Numbered from the stretch's first letter, positions 43,404 through 53,486 are shown. The stretch is 64,000 nucleotides of DNA from Rhodophyticola sp017644125 (GCF_042140125.1 NZ_CP159473.1); one strand, 5' to 3'. The notes: generated by a model from the sequence alone, not told the origin. A program made the numbers and translations.

Positions 43404-45494
43404 ATGAGACATCTGTTGGGGGCGGCCTGCGCCCTGATGACGGCTGCGACCGTCCAGGCACAAACCATCGACACAGAAAGCATCCGCGCCGCGGTTGGCG
43501 CGATCGACACGCAAGCCATCATCGACAATGATGCGCATGACAGGAACTGGCTGAATTACGGGCTGAACTATGCGGAAACGCGGTTTTCCCAGCTCGACGG
43601 CATCAACACGGAAAACGTGGGTCAACTCGGTCTTGAATGGTCCTACAACCTGAACTCCACGCGCGGCGTGCAATCGACGCCGATCGTGGTGGATGGCGTG
43701 ATGTATGTCACCGGGTCATGGTCCATCGTTCACGCGCTGAACGCGCTGACCGGAGAGCCGATTTGGGTCTACGACCCGCAGGTGCCGGGCGATTTCGGCG
43801 AACGGGGCTGTTGCGATGTGGTGAACCGGGGTGTCGCCGTCTATGACGGCATGGTGTTCGTCGGCGCGTTCGATGGCTATCTGCACGCCATCGATGCCGC
43901 GACGGGCGAACGCGTCTGGGTCACCGACACGATCGAAAACCGCGAGATGTCCTACACCATCACCGGCGCCCCAAGGGTGATCAACGGCAATGTGCTGATC
44001 GGCAATGGCGGCGCGGAATTCGGCGTGCGCGGCTATATCTCGGCCTATGACGCCGCAAGCGGGGAGATGTCCTGGCGCTGGTATTCGGTGCCCGGAGATC
44101 CGAGCGAGCCGTTCGAGAACGCCTCGATGGAGATGGCCGCGGAAACATGGGATCCGTCCGCCGAATACTGGCTGGCCGGCGGTGGCGGAACGATCTGGGA
44201 CGCCATGGCCTACGACCCGGATCTGAACCTGCTCTATGTGGGCACCGGCAACGGCTCACCCTGGAACCAGCATCTGCGCAGCCCGGCCGGCGGCGACAAC
44301 CTGTTCCTCGCCTCGATCGTCGCGCTGAACCCGGATACGGGCGAATATGTCTGGCACTACCAGAACACACCGGGCGACACCTGGGACTATACCTCGACCC
44401 AGCACATCATCCTCGCCGATCTGGAGATCGACGGAGAGATGCGCCAGATCCTGATGCAGGCTCCGAAAAACGGGTTCTTCTATGTGATCGACCGGGTCTC
44501 GGGGGAGTTCATCTCAGCCGAACCTTTCGTGGAGGTCACCTGGGCCACCGGCTATGACGAAACCGGCCGCCCGATCGAGGCGGAGGGCGCACGCTCCCGC
44601 ACAGAGCCGTGGGAAACGATCCCCTCCGCCTACGGCGCCCATAACTGGCACCCGATGAGCTTCAACCCCGAAACCGGTCTGGTCTACATCCCGGCCCAGG
44701 GCGTCCCCCTGGTCCAGTCGACCGACCCGGCGTGGCAGCTCAACAGCCATCAACCGATGTCCACCATGTCCGGCGTCGGCTGGAACCTCGGCTATCTGTT
44801 CAACGTGGTCGCACCGGAAGCCACGCCCTTTGGCCATCTTCTGGCCTGGGACCCGGTCGAACAGCGGGAGGTCTGGCGGGCGGAATACGTTTCCCCGTGG
44901 AATGGCGGCACCCTGACCACGGCGGGAAATCTGGTTTTCCAGGGCACCGCGGATGGCCGCTTCATGGCCTATGACGCCACGACCGGTCAGGCGCTCTGGC
45001 AAACACCGGTCACGTCGGGCGTGGTTGCGGCCCCTGCCACATGGGAACAAGACGGCCAGCAATATGTCACCATCGCGGTGGGCTGGGGCGGGGTCTATGG
45101 GCTGATGCAGAGAGCCACAGACCGCGTGGGTCCGGGCCGGGTCTTCACCTTCCGCGTCGGGGGCGAGACCCCGATGCCGGAGGCCGAAATCAGCGACCGG
45201 CTCGACCTTGTCGAGGGTGTGCCCTACGACCCCGAACATGTGGGGGAGGGGCTGGCGATCTATGTCTCCAACTGCCTGTTCTGCCACGGCGTTCCGGGCG
45301 TGAACAACGGCGGCGCGATCCCCAATCTGGGCTACTCCACCGCCCATACCCTGATCAACGCGCGCGCCTGGATCCTTGACGGCGCAGGCGTGGACAACGG
45401 CATGCCCAGCTTTGCGGACCGCCTGTCCGAAGAGGATGTTACGCGTCTTGTGGCGTTCATTCAGGGCACGGCCGACGCGGTGCGCCCGCAATAG
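43404..45494 (+). CDS. PQQ-dependent quinohemoprotein alcohol dehydrogenase
   Basis: 696 residues. Signal peptide (MRHLLGAACALMTAATVQAQ), then an eight-bladed PQQ propeller: the adjacent-cysteine disulfide that covers PQQ is at C136-C137 (RGCCDVVNRG), with Trp-docking repeats (WSYNLNS, GLGE-type WVYDP). The C-terminal cytochrome c domain carries the heme motif CLFCH at C624-C627-H628 and a later Met (GAGVDNGMPSF). The combination is a type II quinohemoprotein that oxidises primary alcohols in the periplasm and passes electrons to the chain. Strong ribosome site AGGGAGGA. No PQQ synthesis genes are in the window. Confidence 0.95.
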   Translation: MRHLLGAACALMTAATVQAQTIDTESIRAAVGAIDTQAIIDNDAHDRNWLNYGLNYAETRFSQLDGINTENVGQLGLEWSYNLNSTRGVQSTPIVVDGVMYVTGSWSIVHALNALTGEPIWVYDPQVPGDFGERGCCDVVNRGVAVYDGMVFVGAFDGYLHAIDAATGERVWVTDTIENREMSYTITGAPRVINGNVLIGNGGAEFGVRGYISAYDAASGEMSWRWYSVPGDPSEPFENASMEMAAETWDPSAEYWLAGGGGTIWDAMAYDPDLNLLYVGTGNGSPWNQHLRSPAGGDNLFLASIVALNPDTGEYVWHYQNTPGDTWDYTSTQHIILADLEIDGEMRQILMQAPKNGFFYVIDRVSGEFISAEPFVEVTWATGYDETGRPIEAEGARSRTEPWETIPSAYGAHNWHPMSFNPETGLVYIPAQGVPLVQSTDPAWQLNSHQPMSTMSGVGWNLGYLFNVVAPEATPFGHLLAWDPVEQREVWRAEYVSPWNGGTLTTAGNLVFQGTADGRFMAYDATTGQALWQTPVTSGVVAAPATWEQDGQQYVTIAVGWGGVYGLMQRATDRVGPGRVFTFRVGGETPMPEAEISDRLDLVEGVPYDPEHVGEGLAIYVSNCLFCHGVPGVNNGGAIPNLGYSTAHTLINARAWILDGAGVDNGMPSFADRLSEEDVTRLVAFIQGTADAVRPQ

Positions 45495-45515
45495 GCCGGC
45501 GCCGACCGCGATCCG

Positions 45516-45543
45516 GCCCCGCCCGGCACCTGCCCGGCGGGGC
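45516..45543 (+). terminator. Possible terminator after the PQQ alcohol dehydrogenase
   Basis: A GC-rich stem (GCCCCGCC…GGCGGGGC with one mismatch and a two-base loop) followed by TTCCTCT. The T tract is weak, so termination strength is uncertain; it may separate the dehydrogenase from the genes at 45612 onward. Confidence 0.5.
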
Positions 45544-45611
45544 TTCCTCTCTGGCCAATCCGCGGCAGTTCGGCCAGTCTGGGATCAAGCGTTCAGAAGT
45601 GGAGTTGAAAG

Positions 45612-45992
45612 ATGACAGACAGATGGGAACAGGGCATGGCAACCCGGCGCCGCGTTCTGGGCAATGCCCATGTGGACGCGGCCGAGGCCAGACGCACCGC
45701 TTTCGACACGCCCTTTCAGGAGTTGATCACCGAAGCCGCCTGGGGTCACCTGTGGTCCCGGCCCGACTGGCCGTTTCGCGAACGCTCCATCGTGACCATC
45801 GCGATCCTTGCCGCGCTCGGTCAGGATGAGGAACTGGCGATGCATATTCGCGCCACCGCCAATACCGGCGCGACGGAGGCCGATATCCGCGAGGCCTTGC
45901 TGCATGTCGCGATTTATGCCGGTGTCCCCGCCGCCAATCGCGCGATCCGCATCGCAAAGGAAACCCTCGACGGGATGCAAGAGGCGTCCTGA
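45612..45992 (+). CDS. Carboxymuconolactone decarboxylase family protein (PcaC-like)
   Basis: 126 residues, the usual length. PcaC-like core FQELITEAAWGHLWSRPDWPFRERSIVTIAILAALGQDEELAMHIRATANTGATEADIREALLHVAIYAGVPAA is intact. The family decarboxylates 4-carboxymuconolactone in the beta-ketoadipate pathway or reduces peroxides; lack of the paired AhpD cysteines argues for the former type. The neighbouring fused CoA-transferase would suit the next pathway steps. Confidence 0.88.
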   Translation: MTDRWEQGMATRRRVLGNAHVDAAEARRTAFDTPFQELITEAAWGHLWSRPDWPFRERSIVTIAILAALGQDEELAMHIRATANTGATEADIREALLHVAIYAGVPAANRAIRIAKETLDGMQEAS

Positions 45993-46060
45993 CACACAAG
46001 GACGCTTTGCGGAGCCATGTCCGCGCTGTAGCCTTCCCCAAGGGAACGGGAGGCGCATAG

Positions 46061-47980
46061 ATGAAAGACAAGATCATCCCAGCCAGCGACGCCGCGGCGC
46101 TGGTCTCCGCCGGGGACACCGTCACCACCTCGGGCTTTGTCGGTATCGGCGTGCCCGACGCGCTGCTCGCCGCGATCGAAACGCGGTTTCTCGAAACCGG
46201 CGCCCCGCGGGACCTGACCCTGTTCTTCGCGGCGGGTCAGGGCGACGGCAAGGATCGCGGCCTCAACCGGCTGGGCCATGAGGGCCTTCTGAAACGCGTG
46301 ATCGGCGGGCATTGGGGTCTGATCCCCAAGGTCGCTCAACTGGCCACCAATGGGCTGATCGAAGCCTATAATCTGCCCCAGGGCGTGATCAGCCAGCTTT
46401 ATCGGGATATCGCCGCCGGCAAGCCCGGCACACTGACCCATGTGGGGCTTGGCACCTTCGTCGACCCGCGCCTGGAGGGTGGCCGCATCAACCCGCAGAC
46501 GACCGAGGAACTGATCGAGGTGATGCGGATCGGCGACCGCGATCTTCTTTTCTACAAGGCCCAACCGATCCAGGTCGCCCTGCTGCGCGGCACCACGGCG
46601 GATCCGGCGGGCAACATCACGATGGAGCGCGAGGCGCTGGTGATCGACAACCTTGCGCAGGCCATGGCAACGCGCAACTCGGGCGGCATGGTCATCGTGC
46701 AGGTGGAGCGCATCGCCGCCAGGGGCGCGCTCAACCCCCGCGATGTGATCCTGCCCGCCACCCTTGTCGATGCGGTCGTCATCGCCCAGCCGGAATTCCA
46801 CATGCAGACCTACGCCACGCCCTATTCCCATCTTTTTGCGGGCCAGTTTCGGGCGCCGGCGGGCAGCACCGCCCCGATGCCCCTTGACGCCCGCAAGATC
46901 ATCGCCCGGCGCGCGGCCTTCGAACTGCCGGTCAACGGCGTCGTCAATCTGGGGATCGGCATGCCCGAAGGCGTCGCTGCCGTGGCGGAGGAGGAGGGGC
47001 TGCTGGAGCATGTCACACTCACCGCCGAACCCGGTGTGATCGGCGGCCAGCCCGCTTCGGGCCTCGATTTCGGGGCCGCAGTGAATACTGACGCCATCAT
47101 CCCGCAAAACGCGCAGTTCGATTTCTACGATGGCGGCGGGCTGGACCTTGCCGTTCTGGGCATGGCGGAGGCCGATCGGGCCGGCAACGTCAATGTCTCC
47201 CGGTTCGGCCCCCGGCTGGCCGGAGCCGGCGGGTTCATCAATATCAGCCAGAATGCCGCGCGCGTGGTCTTCGCCGGCACGTTCACCGCAGGCGGTCTCC
47301 ACCTTTCCATGTCGGACGGTGCAATCGCCATTCGCGGGGAGGGACGCGCCCGGAAATTCCTTGACGACGTGCAGCAGATCACCTTTTCGGGCCGACACGC
47401 ACAGGGCAAATCCATCCTCTATGTCACTGAACGCTGCGTTTTCGATCTTTGCGCCGACGGGCTCCGCCTGATCGAGATCGCACCGGGGATCGAACTTGAG
47501 CGGGATATCCTCTCCCACATGGCCTTTCGCCCCGTGATCGGAGAGATCACGCAGATGGATCCGCGGATCTTCACCGCCGCGCCGATGGAGCTGAAACGCG
47601 ACCTCCTCCATCTCGATCTGGATGACCGTATCGCCCTGAACCCCGAGGCCACGCGCCTTTTCATCAATTTCGAGAAGCTGCGCATTCGCACCGAGCAGGA
47701 CATCGCCCGCATCGCGGCCCGGGTCGAAACGCTCTGCGCCCCGCTTGAAACCCGCGTCGACGTGATCGTCAACTATGACGGGGCGCGGATCGACGAGGAT
47801 GTGGAAGACGCATACGCCGCCATGGTTGCCGATCTGGAAGACCGCTACTATCGCACCGTGTCACGCTATTCGTCTTCCGCCTTCATGCGGATGAAACTCG
47901 GTCAGGCGCTTGGCCGTGCCAACGTACCTCACATCTTCGAAACCGCCGAAGACGCGCGGCGTTATCTGGACCGGCGATAG
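46061..47980 (+). CDS. Fused acyl-CoA/3-oxoacid CoA-transferase (alpha and beta parts in one protein)
   Basis: 639 residues. The alpha-like half (VTTSGFVGIGVPDALLAAIE) and beta-like half (NGVVNLGIGMPEGVAAVAEEEGLLEHVTLTAEPGVIGG) carry the catalytic glutamate at E323. It moves CoA between short-chain acids (propionate, acetate, 3-oxoacids), forming a glutamyl-CoA intermediate. The ribosome site GGGAGG precedes the ATG at 46061. It follows the PcaC-like gene and may activate an oxoacid released by aromatic or alcohol breakdown. Confidence 0.92.
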   Translation: MKDKIIPASDAAALVSAGDTVTTSGFVGIGVPDALLAAIETRFLETGAPRDLTLFFAAGQGDGKDRGLNRLGHEGLLKRVIGGHWGLIPKVAQLATNGLIEAYNLPQGVISQLYRDIAAGKPGTLTHVGLGTFVDPRLEGGRINPQTTEELIEVMRIGDRDLLFYKAQPIQVALLRGTTADPAGNITMEREALVIDNLAQAMATRNSGGMVIVQVERIAARGALNPRDVILPATLVDAVVIAQPEFHMQTYATPYSHLFAGQFRAPAGSTAPMPLDARKIIARRAAFELPVNGVVNLGIGMPEGVAAVAEEEGLLEHVTLTAEPGVIGGQPASGLDFGAAVNTDAIIPQNAQFDFYDGGGLDLAVLGMAEADRAGNVNVSRFGPRLAGAGGFINISQNAARVVFAGTFTAGGLHLSMSDGAIAIRGEGRARKFLDDVQQITFSGRHAQGKSILYVTERCVFDLCADGLRLIEIAPGIELERDILSHMAFRPVIGEITQMDPRIFTAAPMELKRDLLHLDLDDRIALNPEATRLFINFEKLRIRTEQDIARIAARVETLCAPLETRVDVIVNYDGARIDEDVEDAYAAMVADLEDRYYRTVSRYSSSAFMRMKLGQALGRANVPHIFETAEDARRYLDRR

Positions 47981-47996
47981 CATCTGCGATCCGGAC

Positions 47997-49499
47997 TCAG
48001 GCCGGTCCGGGTTCGCGGCTCAAGGTGCGCGCAACCGCATCCTTCCAGCCCGCGTACCGCGCCTCGCGCCGCCCGGCATCCATTCCGGGCGTGAACTGCC
48101 GGTCCAGCGCCCACATGGCCGCGAACCCGTCCTGATCGGGATAGAGACCCGCCCGCATTCCCGCCACCCAGGCCACGCCCAATGCCGTCGTCTCCAGCAC
48201 TTTCGGGCGATCCACCGGAGCGCCCAGAATATCGGCCAGAAACTGCATCGTCCAATCGGACACGCTCATCCCGCCATCGACCCGCAGGATGTTCTCCCCA
48301 CCCGAGGCCTGCCAGTCGGCGCGCATCGCCTCCCACAGATCACGGGTCTGAAACCCGACGCTTTCCAATGCGGCGCGGGCAAATTCCGCCGGGCCCGATC
48401 CCCGCGTCAACCCATAGATCGCCCCCCGGCAATCCGGGTCCCAATAGGGCGCGCCAAGTCCGACAAAGGCTGGTACGAGATAAAGCTCCTGTGTCTTGTC
48501 GGCGGCTTCGGCCAGCGTCTGGCTCTCGCCTGCCTCGCGGATGATCCGCAACCCGTCGCGCAGCCACTGAACCACGGCGCCCGCAATGAAGATCGACCCT
48601 TCCAGCGCATAGCTGGGCTTTCCGTCAAACTGATAGGCAATCGTTCCCAGCATCCTGTTCTGGCTTTCCACCAGCGTATCACCGGTGTTGAGAAGCGCGA
48701 AACACCCCGTGCCATAAGTCGATTTCATCATGCCCGGCTGGAAACAGGCCTGCCCGAGGGTGGCGGCCTGCTGGTCCCCGGCGACGCCCAGAACGGGCAG
48801 CGGCTTGCCGAACAGATCGGCGCGGGTCATCCCGAAATCGGCGCCGCAATCCTTTACTTCGGGCAGCATCTCCATCGGAATGTTCAACAGCGCGCAGATC
48901 TCCGCGTCCCATTCGCCCTTGCGGATGTTATACAACAATGTCCGCGCGGCATTCGTGGCGTCGGTGACATGCGATGCCCCGCCCGTCAGCTTCCAGATCA
49001 GATAGCAATCGACCGTCCCGAAGATCAGCCGCCCGGCCTCGGCCTTGGCGCGCACGCCTTCCACGTTCGACAGCAGCCAGGCCACCTTGGTGCCCGAGAA
49101 GTACGGATCCAGCAGCAGCCCGGTGCGGGACCGGATCATCGGCTCGTGCCCGTCGGCCTTCAGCCGGGCACAGAGCTCCGCCGTGCGCCGATCCTGCCAG
49201 ACAATCGCGTTGTGAATGGGCTGGCCGGTTTCCAGGTCCCAGACCACGACGGTCTCACGCTGATTGGTGATACCGATCGCGGCGATGTCCTCCGGGCCCA
49301 GCCCCGCCCGCTCGATCGCTTCACGGCAGGTTCCGGCCGTGGTCACCCAGATATCCGCCGGATCATGTTCCACCCAGCCGGAGGCCGGAAAATGCTGGGT
49401 GAACTCCTCCTGCGCCGAGGCAATCGGCGTCAGCGCCTTGTCGAAGATGATCGCCCGGCTGGATGTGGTGCCCTGATCGATGGCCAGAATATGGGTCAT
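47997..49499 (-). CDS. glpK: Glycerol kinase
   Basis: 500 residues. FGGY kinase marks: the phosphate-1 loop AIDQGTTSSRAIIFD at the N terminus, GGASHVTDATNAARTLL, YGTGCFALLNTG and the C-terminal VDGGMSVSDWTMQFLADILG. It phosphorylates glycerol to glycerol 3-phosphate. It converges with the CoA-transferase gene and stands alone; no glpF or glpD is next to it in the window. Confidence 0.96.
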   Translation of the reverse strand: MTHILAIDQGTTSSRAIIFDKALTPIASAQEEFTQHFPASGWVEHDPADIWVTTAGTCREAIERAGLGPEDIAAIGITNQRETVVVWDLETGQPIHNAIVWQDRRTAELCARLKADGHEPMIRSRTGLLLDPYFSGTKVAWLLSNVEGVRAKAEAGRLIFGTVDCYLIWKLTGGASHVTDATNAARTLLYNIRKGEWDAEICALLNIPMEMLPEVKDCGADFGMTRADLFGKPLPVLGVAGDQQAATLGQACFQPGMMKSTYGTGCFALLNTGDTLVESQNRMLGTIAYQFDGKPSYALEGSIFIAGAVVQWLRDGLRIIREAGESQTLAEAADKTQELYLVPAFVGLGAPYWDPDCRGAIYGLTRGSGPAEFARAALESVGFQTRDLWEAMRADWQASGGENILRVDGGMSVSDWTMQFLADILGAPVDRPKVLETTALGVAWVAGMRAGLYPDQDGFAAMWALDRQFTPGMDAGRREARYAGWKDAVARTLSREPGPA

Positions 49500-49565
49500 C
49501 GCGCCCTCCCTTGATTGCCCGGTGATCGTATCGCCCCGAACCGGAGCCGCAAGCCCATCGCCGCC

Positions 49566-50267
49566 TCAGGAGCGAGGGACGCGGGCGATCAGCGCCTCGA
49601 CCTCTGGGCCGAGCGCCTCGACGATGCGGGCCACGCCTTCGGCATTGGGATGGATACCGTCGGCCTGCATGTACCGTGCAATCGCGCCCGTCCGGTCCCC
49701 CTCGGCGGCCGTTTCGAGCCCGCCCAGAAAGCTTTCGGCATGTAATGCGCCATAAGCCCGGGCAAGGTCCGGGTACATCGCGTCGAATGCGGCCTTGTAG
49801 TCGGGGCCGTAATTGCCCGGCGCCTGCAAGCCCACAAGCAGCACCTCCACCGATCCGGCATCTGCGGCTTGCAGGATGCCTTCTAGATTGGCGCGGCTGG
49901 CCTCCGGCGCGATGCCACGCAACAGGTCGTTGCCCCCCAAAGCCACGATCATCGCGTCTACCTCGGGCGTCAGCGTCCAGCCCACCCGCGCCAGCCCGCC
50001 CGCCGTCGTATCACCCGAAACGCCGGCATTGATCACCGTGACCTCGTGGCCCCGCGCCCGCAGCCATGCCTGCAATTGGGGCACGAACCCATCCTCCTGC
50101 ACCAGCCCGTATCCTTGCGTCAGGCTGTCGCCCAAGGCCGCGATGGTGATCTCTTCCGCCACCGCCGCACCCGCGAGGCTTGCAAAAAACCCAGCCAAAA
50201 CAACCTTGCTCAACCGCCTGCGCGCCCCATATGCCAAGGAACGAAGTGAACCGAGGCGTTCAGACAT
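49566..50267 (-). CDS. Arylesterase / GDSL-type multifunctional lipase (TesA-like)
   Basis: 233 residues from the ATG at 50267. A signal peptide (LSKVVLAGFFASLAGAAVAEE) leads to the SGNH blocks: ALGDSLTQGYG (catalytic Ser), VINAGVSGDTT, VALGGNDLLRG and DGIHPNAEGV (Asp, His). Hydrolyses esters or acyl-CoA in the periplasm. Its ATG and that of the divergent ABC ATPase overlap within CATG, an arrangement also seen for tesA-ybbA in other genomes. Confidence 0.93.
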   Translation of the reverse strand: MSERLGSLRSLAYGARRRLSKVVLAGFFASLAGAAVAEEITIAALGDSLTQGYGLVQEDGFVPQLQAWLRARGHEVTVINAGVSGDTTAGGLARVGWTLTPEVDAMIVALGGNDLLRGIAPEASRANLEGILQAADAGSVEVLLVGLQAPGNYGPDYKAAFDAMYPDLARAYGALHAESFLGGLETAAEGDRTGAIARYMQADGIHPNAEGVARIVEALGPEVEALIARVPRS

Positions 50268-50961
50268 GGCCGAGCCGATCCTCTCCCTGACCGACACCAG
50301 ACTGGCGCTTGACGGCAATGCCGGCCGGGTGGAGATCCTGCATGGCATCACCTTGCGGATCGCGCGCGGGGAAACCGTGGGACTGGTGGGGCCATCTGGG
50401 TCGGGCAAATCCTCACTCCTCATGCTGATGGGCGGTCTGGACCGCGCCACCGCGGGCCGGGTCATGGCGCTTGGCCATGATCTCACCGCGATGAACGAAG
50501 ACCAGCTGGCCCGCTTCCGTCGGGAACATATGGGCGTCGTGTTCCAATCCTTCCACCTCATTCCGACGATGACGGCCCTTGAAAACGTTGCGACGCCGCT
50601 GGAACTTGCCGGTCACGCCGACGCGTTCGAGCGGGCCGAAGCCGAACTGGCGGCCATGGGCCTTGCCGACCGCCTTCACCATTATCCCTCCCAGATGTCG
50701 GGCGGCGAGCAACAGCGCGTGGCGCTGGCGCGCGCCGCGGCGCCGCGCCCCGATATCCTTCTGGCAGACGAACCCACCGGCAATCTGGACGAAACCAACG
50801 GCGCCGCGATCATGGATCTGCTGTTTGGCCTGCGCGACCGCCATGGCGCCACGCTGGTTCTGGTCACACATGCGTCCGATCTGGCCGCCCGCTGCGACCG
50901 TGTGATCCGCCTGCGCGATGGCCGGATTGACGACAGCGCCGCCCGCGCCGCCGCGGAATGA
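50266..50961 (+). CDS. ybbA: ABC transporter ATP-binding protein (YbbA/LolD-like)
   Basis: 231 residues. Walker A GPSGSGKSS, signature MSGGEQQRVALARA, Walker B ILLADEPTGNLDE and the MacB/LolD-type FQSFHLIPTMTALENV are all visible. It powers the permease that follows (4-base overlap). With the divergent arylesterase it forms the conserved tesA-ybbAP set, whose transport substrate is not known. Confidence 0.93.
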   Translation: MAEPILSLTDTRLALDGNAGRVEILHGITLRIARGETVGLVGPSGSGKSSLLMLMGGLDRATAGRVMALGHDLTAMNEDQLARFRREHMGVVFQSFHLIPTMTALENVATPLELAGHADAFERAEAELAAMGLADRLHHYPSQMSGGEQQRVALARAAAPRPDILLADEPTGNLDETNGAAIMDLLFGLRDRHGATLVLVTHASDLAARCDRVIRLRDGRIDDSAARAAAE

Positions 50962-53486
50962 GCGTCGCCTTTCGCATTGCCCGGCGCGAGCTGCGCGGCG
51001 GTCTCCGTGGCTTTCGCATCTTTCTCGCCTGCCTCGCCCTGGGTGTGGCGGCCATCGCCGCGGTCGGCTCGGTCCGCGTCTCGATCCAGGAGGGGCTGGC
51101 CCGCGAGGGGGCGACGATCCTCGGCGGCGATGCCGAGATGTCCTTCACCTACCGTTTCGCCACCGAGGCGGAGCGCGCCTGGATGGACGCCAATGCCATC
51201 GCCATTTCCGAAACCGTCGATTTTCGGTCCATGGCGGTGGTCGACGGGGAAAACGGCCCCGAACGCGGGCTCACGCAGGTGCGCGGCGTCGACGCGCTTT
51301 ACCCGCTTTACGGCGACGTCGTTCTGTCGCCCGACATTCCCATCACCGACGCGCTCGCCATCCGTCAGGGGCTTCCCGGCGGCGTGATGCAACAGGTGCT
51401 GGCCGACCGTCTCGGGCTCGGCCCCGGCGATGTGTTCCGGCTGGGCACGCAGGAATTTCGCCTGACCGCCCTTCTTGAGGTCGAACCGGACGGGGCGGCC
51501 GGCGGTTTCGCCCTCGGGCCGCGCACATTGGTCAGTCTCGATGGCCTCGCCACCTCCGGTCTTCTGGAGCCGGGTACGCTCTACGACAGCCAATATCGTC
51601 TGCGCCTGCCGGACACGGCCAATCTTCAAAGCCTTGAAGAAAACGCATTGTCCCGGTTCCGCGACACCGGCCTTCGCTGGCGCGACAGCCGCAATGGCGC
51701 GCCCGGCATTCAGGAATTTGTCGACCGGATCGGGGCGTTTCTGGTGCTTGTGGGGCTTGCGGGGCTTGCCGTTGGCGGCGTCGGCGTCTCTTCGGCCATC
51801 CGTGCCTATCTCGACGGAAAGATCGCCACCATCGCGACCCTGAAAACCCTCGGCGCGGAAAGCCGGACCATCTTCGCCGCCTATTTCCTGCAAATCGGGC
51901 TTCTGACCGCACTTGGCATCATGATCGGGCTGACCCTTGGCGCGGTGGCGCCCCTGGCACTTTCGCCGCTGATCGAAGCCCAACTGCCCATTCCCGCCGC
52001 GTTCGGCCTGCATCCTGCCCCTCTGGCCGAGGCGGCGCTTTACGGCCTGCTCACCGCGCTGATCTTCACACTCTGGCCACTCGCCCGCACCGAACAGGTG
52101 CGCGCCGCGGCGCTCTATCGCGATGCGACGGGGCCGGCGCGGTCGTGGCCGCGCCCGGTCTTTCTGGCCCTGACGGCGGCGCTGGTCGCCCTTCTGGTCG
52201 GGCTGGCCGCATGGCTCTCCGGCATCCCGGTTCTGGCGCTCTACACGGCCGCGGCAATCCTGGCCTCCCTCCTCCTGCTCAGCCTGTCGGCCCTTGGCGT
52301 CCGGGCGCTGTCGCGCAGACTGTCGCGCGCCCGCATCGTCCGGGGGCGCACCGCCCTGCGCCTCGCGCTCGGTTCGGTCGGCGGCCCGGGGTCGGAGGCG
52401 ACATCGGTGGTCCTGTCCCTCGGCCTCGGCCTGACGGTGCTGGCCGCGGTTGGCCAGATCGACAGCAACCTGCGCAGCGCCATCGAACAGGATCTGCCCG
52501 AAGTCGCGCCCTCCTACTTCTTCGTCGACATCCAGAACGATCAGCTTCCGGATTTCCTGGACCGGGTGAGCAACGATCCTCAGGTCAGCCGGGTCGACAC
52601 CGCGCCGATGCTGCGCGGGATCATCACCCGCATCAACGGCGTGCCCGCACAGGAGGTCGCCGCCGATCACTGGGTGCTGCAGGGCGACCGGGGGGTCACC
52701 TATCTGACCACGGCGCCGCCTGCCGATCAGGTGGTGGCGGGCGAATGGTGGCCCGATGACTATGCCGGGCCGCCCCTTGTGGCCTTCGCCGCCGAAGAAG
52801 CCGCCGAGATCGGCCTGACCCTTGGCGACGAGATCACCGTGAACATCCTCGGCCGCGACATCACCGCCCGGATCGCGGCACTGCGGGAGGTCGATTTCTC
52901 CAATGCCGGCATCGGGTTCATCCTGACCATGTCGCAAAACGCGCTGGCGGGCGCGCCCCATACCCATATCGCCACGGTCTACGCGGAAGAGGCGGTCGAG
53001 GCGCAGATCCTGCGCGACGTCGCCGCGGCGGCCCCGAACATCACCGCGATCCGGATGCGCGATGCGCTGCAACGGGTGGCCGATGCGCTGTCGGGCCTTG
53101 CCGCCGCCACCTCCTACGGCGCGGCCGCCACGCTTCTGACCGGGTTCGTCGTGCTGATCGGGGCCGCGGCGGCGGGCGAACGGGGCCGGGTCTTCGAAGC
53201 GGCGGTGCTGAAGACCGTAGGCGCTTCAAGGAGCAGAATCCTGACAAGCTTTGCCCTCCGCTCGGCCTTCCTGGGGGCCGCCGCGGGCATCGTGGCGATC
53301 CTTGCCGGCGCAATCGGCGCATGGGCCGTGATGATATTCGTGATGGACGCCTCGTTCCGCTTCGAACCGGTCTCGGCCACCGCCATCGTTCTGGGCGGTG
53401 CGCTGGCGACGCTTCTGGCCGGGCTGGCTTTTGCGCTGCGCCCGCTAGCCGCCCGACCCGCCCACGTGCTTCGCGCACGCGAATAA
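50958..53486 (+). CDS. ybbP: ABC transporter permease (YbbP/FtsX-like)
   Basis: 842 residues. FtsX/MacB-type permease: N-terminal membrane segment (LRGFRIFLACLALGVAAIAAVGS), a large periplasmic domain (about 45-240), three membrane helices (VLVGLAGLAVGGVGVSSAI onward), a second periplasmic domain (about 500-690) and terminal helices (ATLLTGFVVLIGAAAAG). Two such copies in one chain are typical of YbbP. Works with YbbA. Confidence 0.93.
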   Translation: MSVAFRIARRELRGGLRGFRIFLACLALGVAAIAAVGSVRVSIQEGLAREGATILGGDAEMSFTYRFATEAERAWMDANAIAISETVDFRSMAVVDGENGPERGLTQVRGVDALYPLYGDVVLSPDIPITDALAIRQGLPGGVMQQVLADRLGLGPGDVFRLGTQEFRLTALLEVEPDGAAGGFALGPRTLVSLDGLATSGLLEPGTLYDSQYRLRLPDTANLQSLEENALSRFRDTGLRWRDSRNGAPGIQEFVDRIGAFLVLVGLAGLAVGGVGVSSAIRAYLDGKIATIATLKTLGAESRTIFAAYFLQIGLLTALGIMIGLTLGAVAPLALSPLIEAQLPIPAAFGLHPAPLAEAALYGLLTALIFTLWPLARTEQVRAAALYRDATGPARSWPRPVFLALTAALVALLVGLAAWLSGIPVLALYTAAAILASLLLLSLSALGVRALSRRLSRARIVRGRTALRLALGSVGGPGSEATSVVLSLGLGLTVLAAVGQIDSNLRSAIEQDLPEVAPSYFFVDIQNDQLPDFLDRVSNDPQVSRVDTAPMLRGIITRINGVPAQEVAADHWVLQGDRGVTYLTTAPPADQVVAGEWWPDDYAGPPLVAFAAEEAAEIGLTLGDEITVNILGRDITARIAALREVDFSNAGIGFILTMSQNALAGAPHTHIATVYAEEAVEAQILRDVAAAAPNITAIRMRDALQRVADALSGLAAATSYGAAATLLTGFVVLIGAAAAGERGRVFEAAVLKTVGASRSRILTSFALRSAFLGAAAGIVAILAGAIGAWAVMIFVMDASFRFEPVSATAIVLGGALATLLAGLAFALRPLAARPAHVLRARE

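Noticed and set aside
50682..53072. 796-codon open frame on the - strand
   Set aside because: Antisense to ybbA-ybbP, with low-complexity Arg/Gly/Asp composition; shadow frame.
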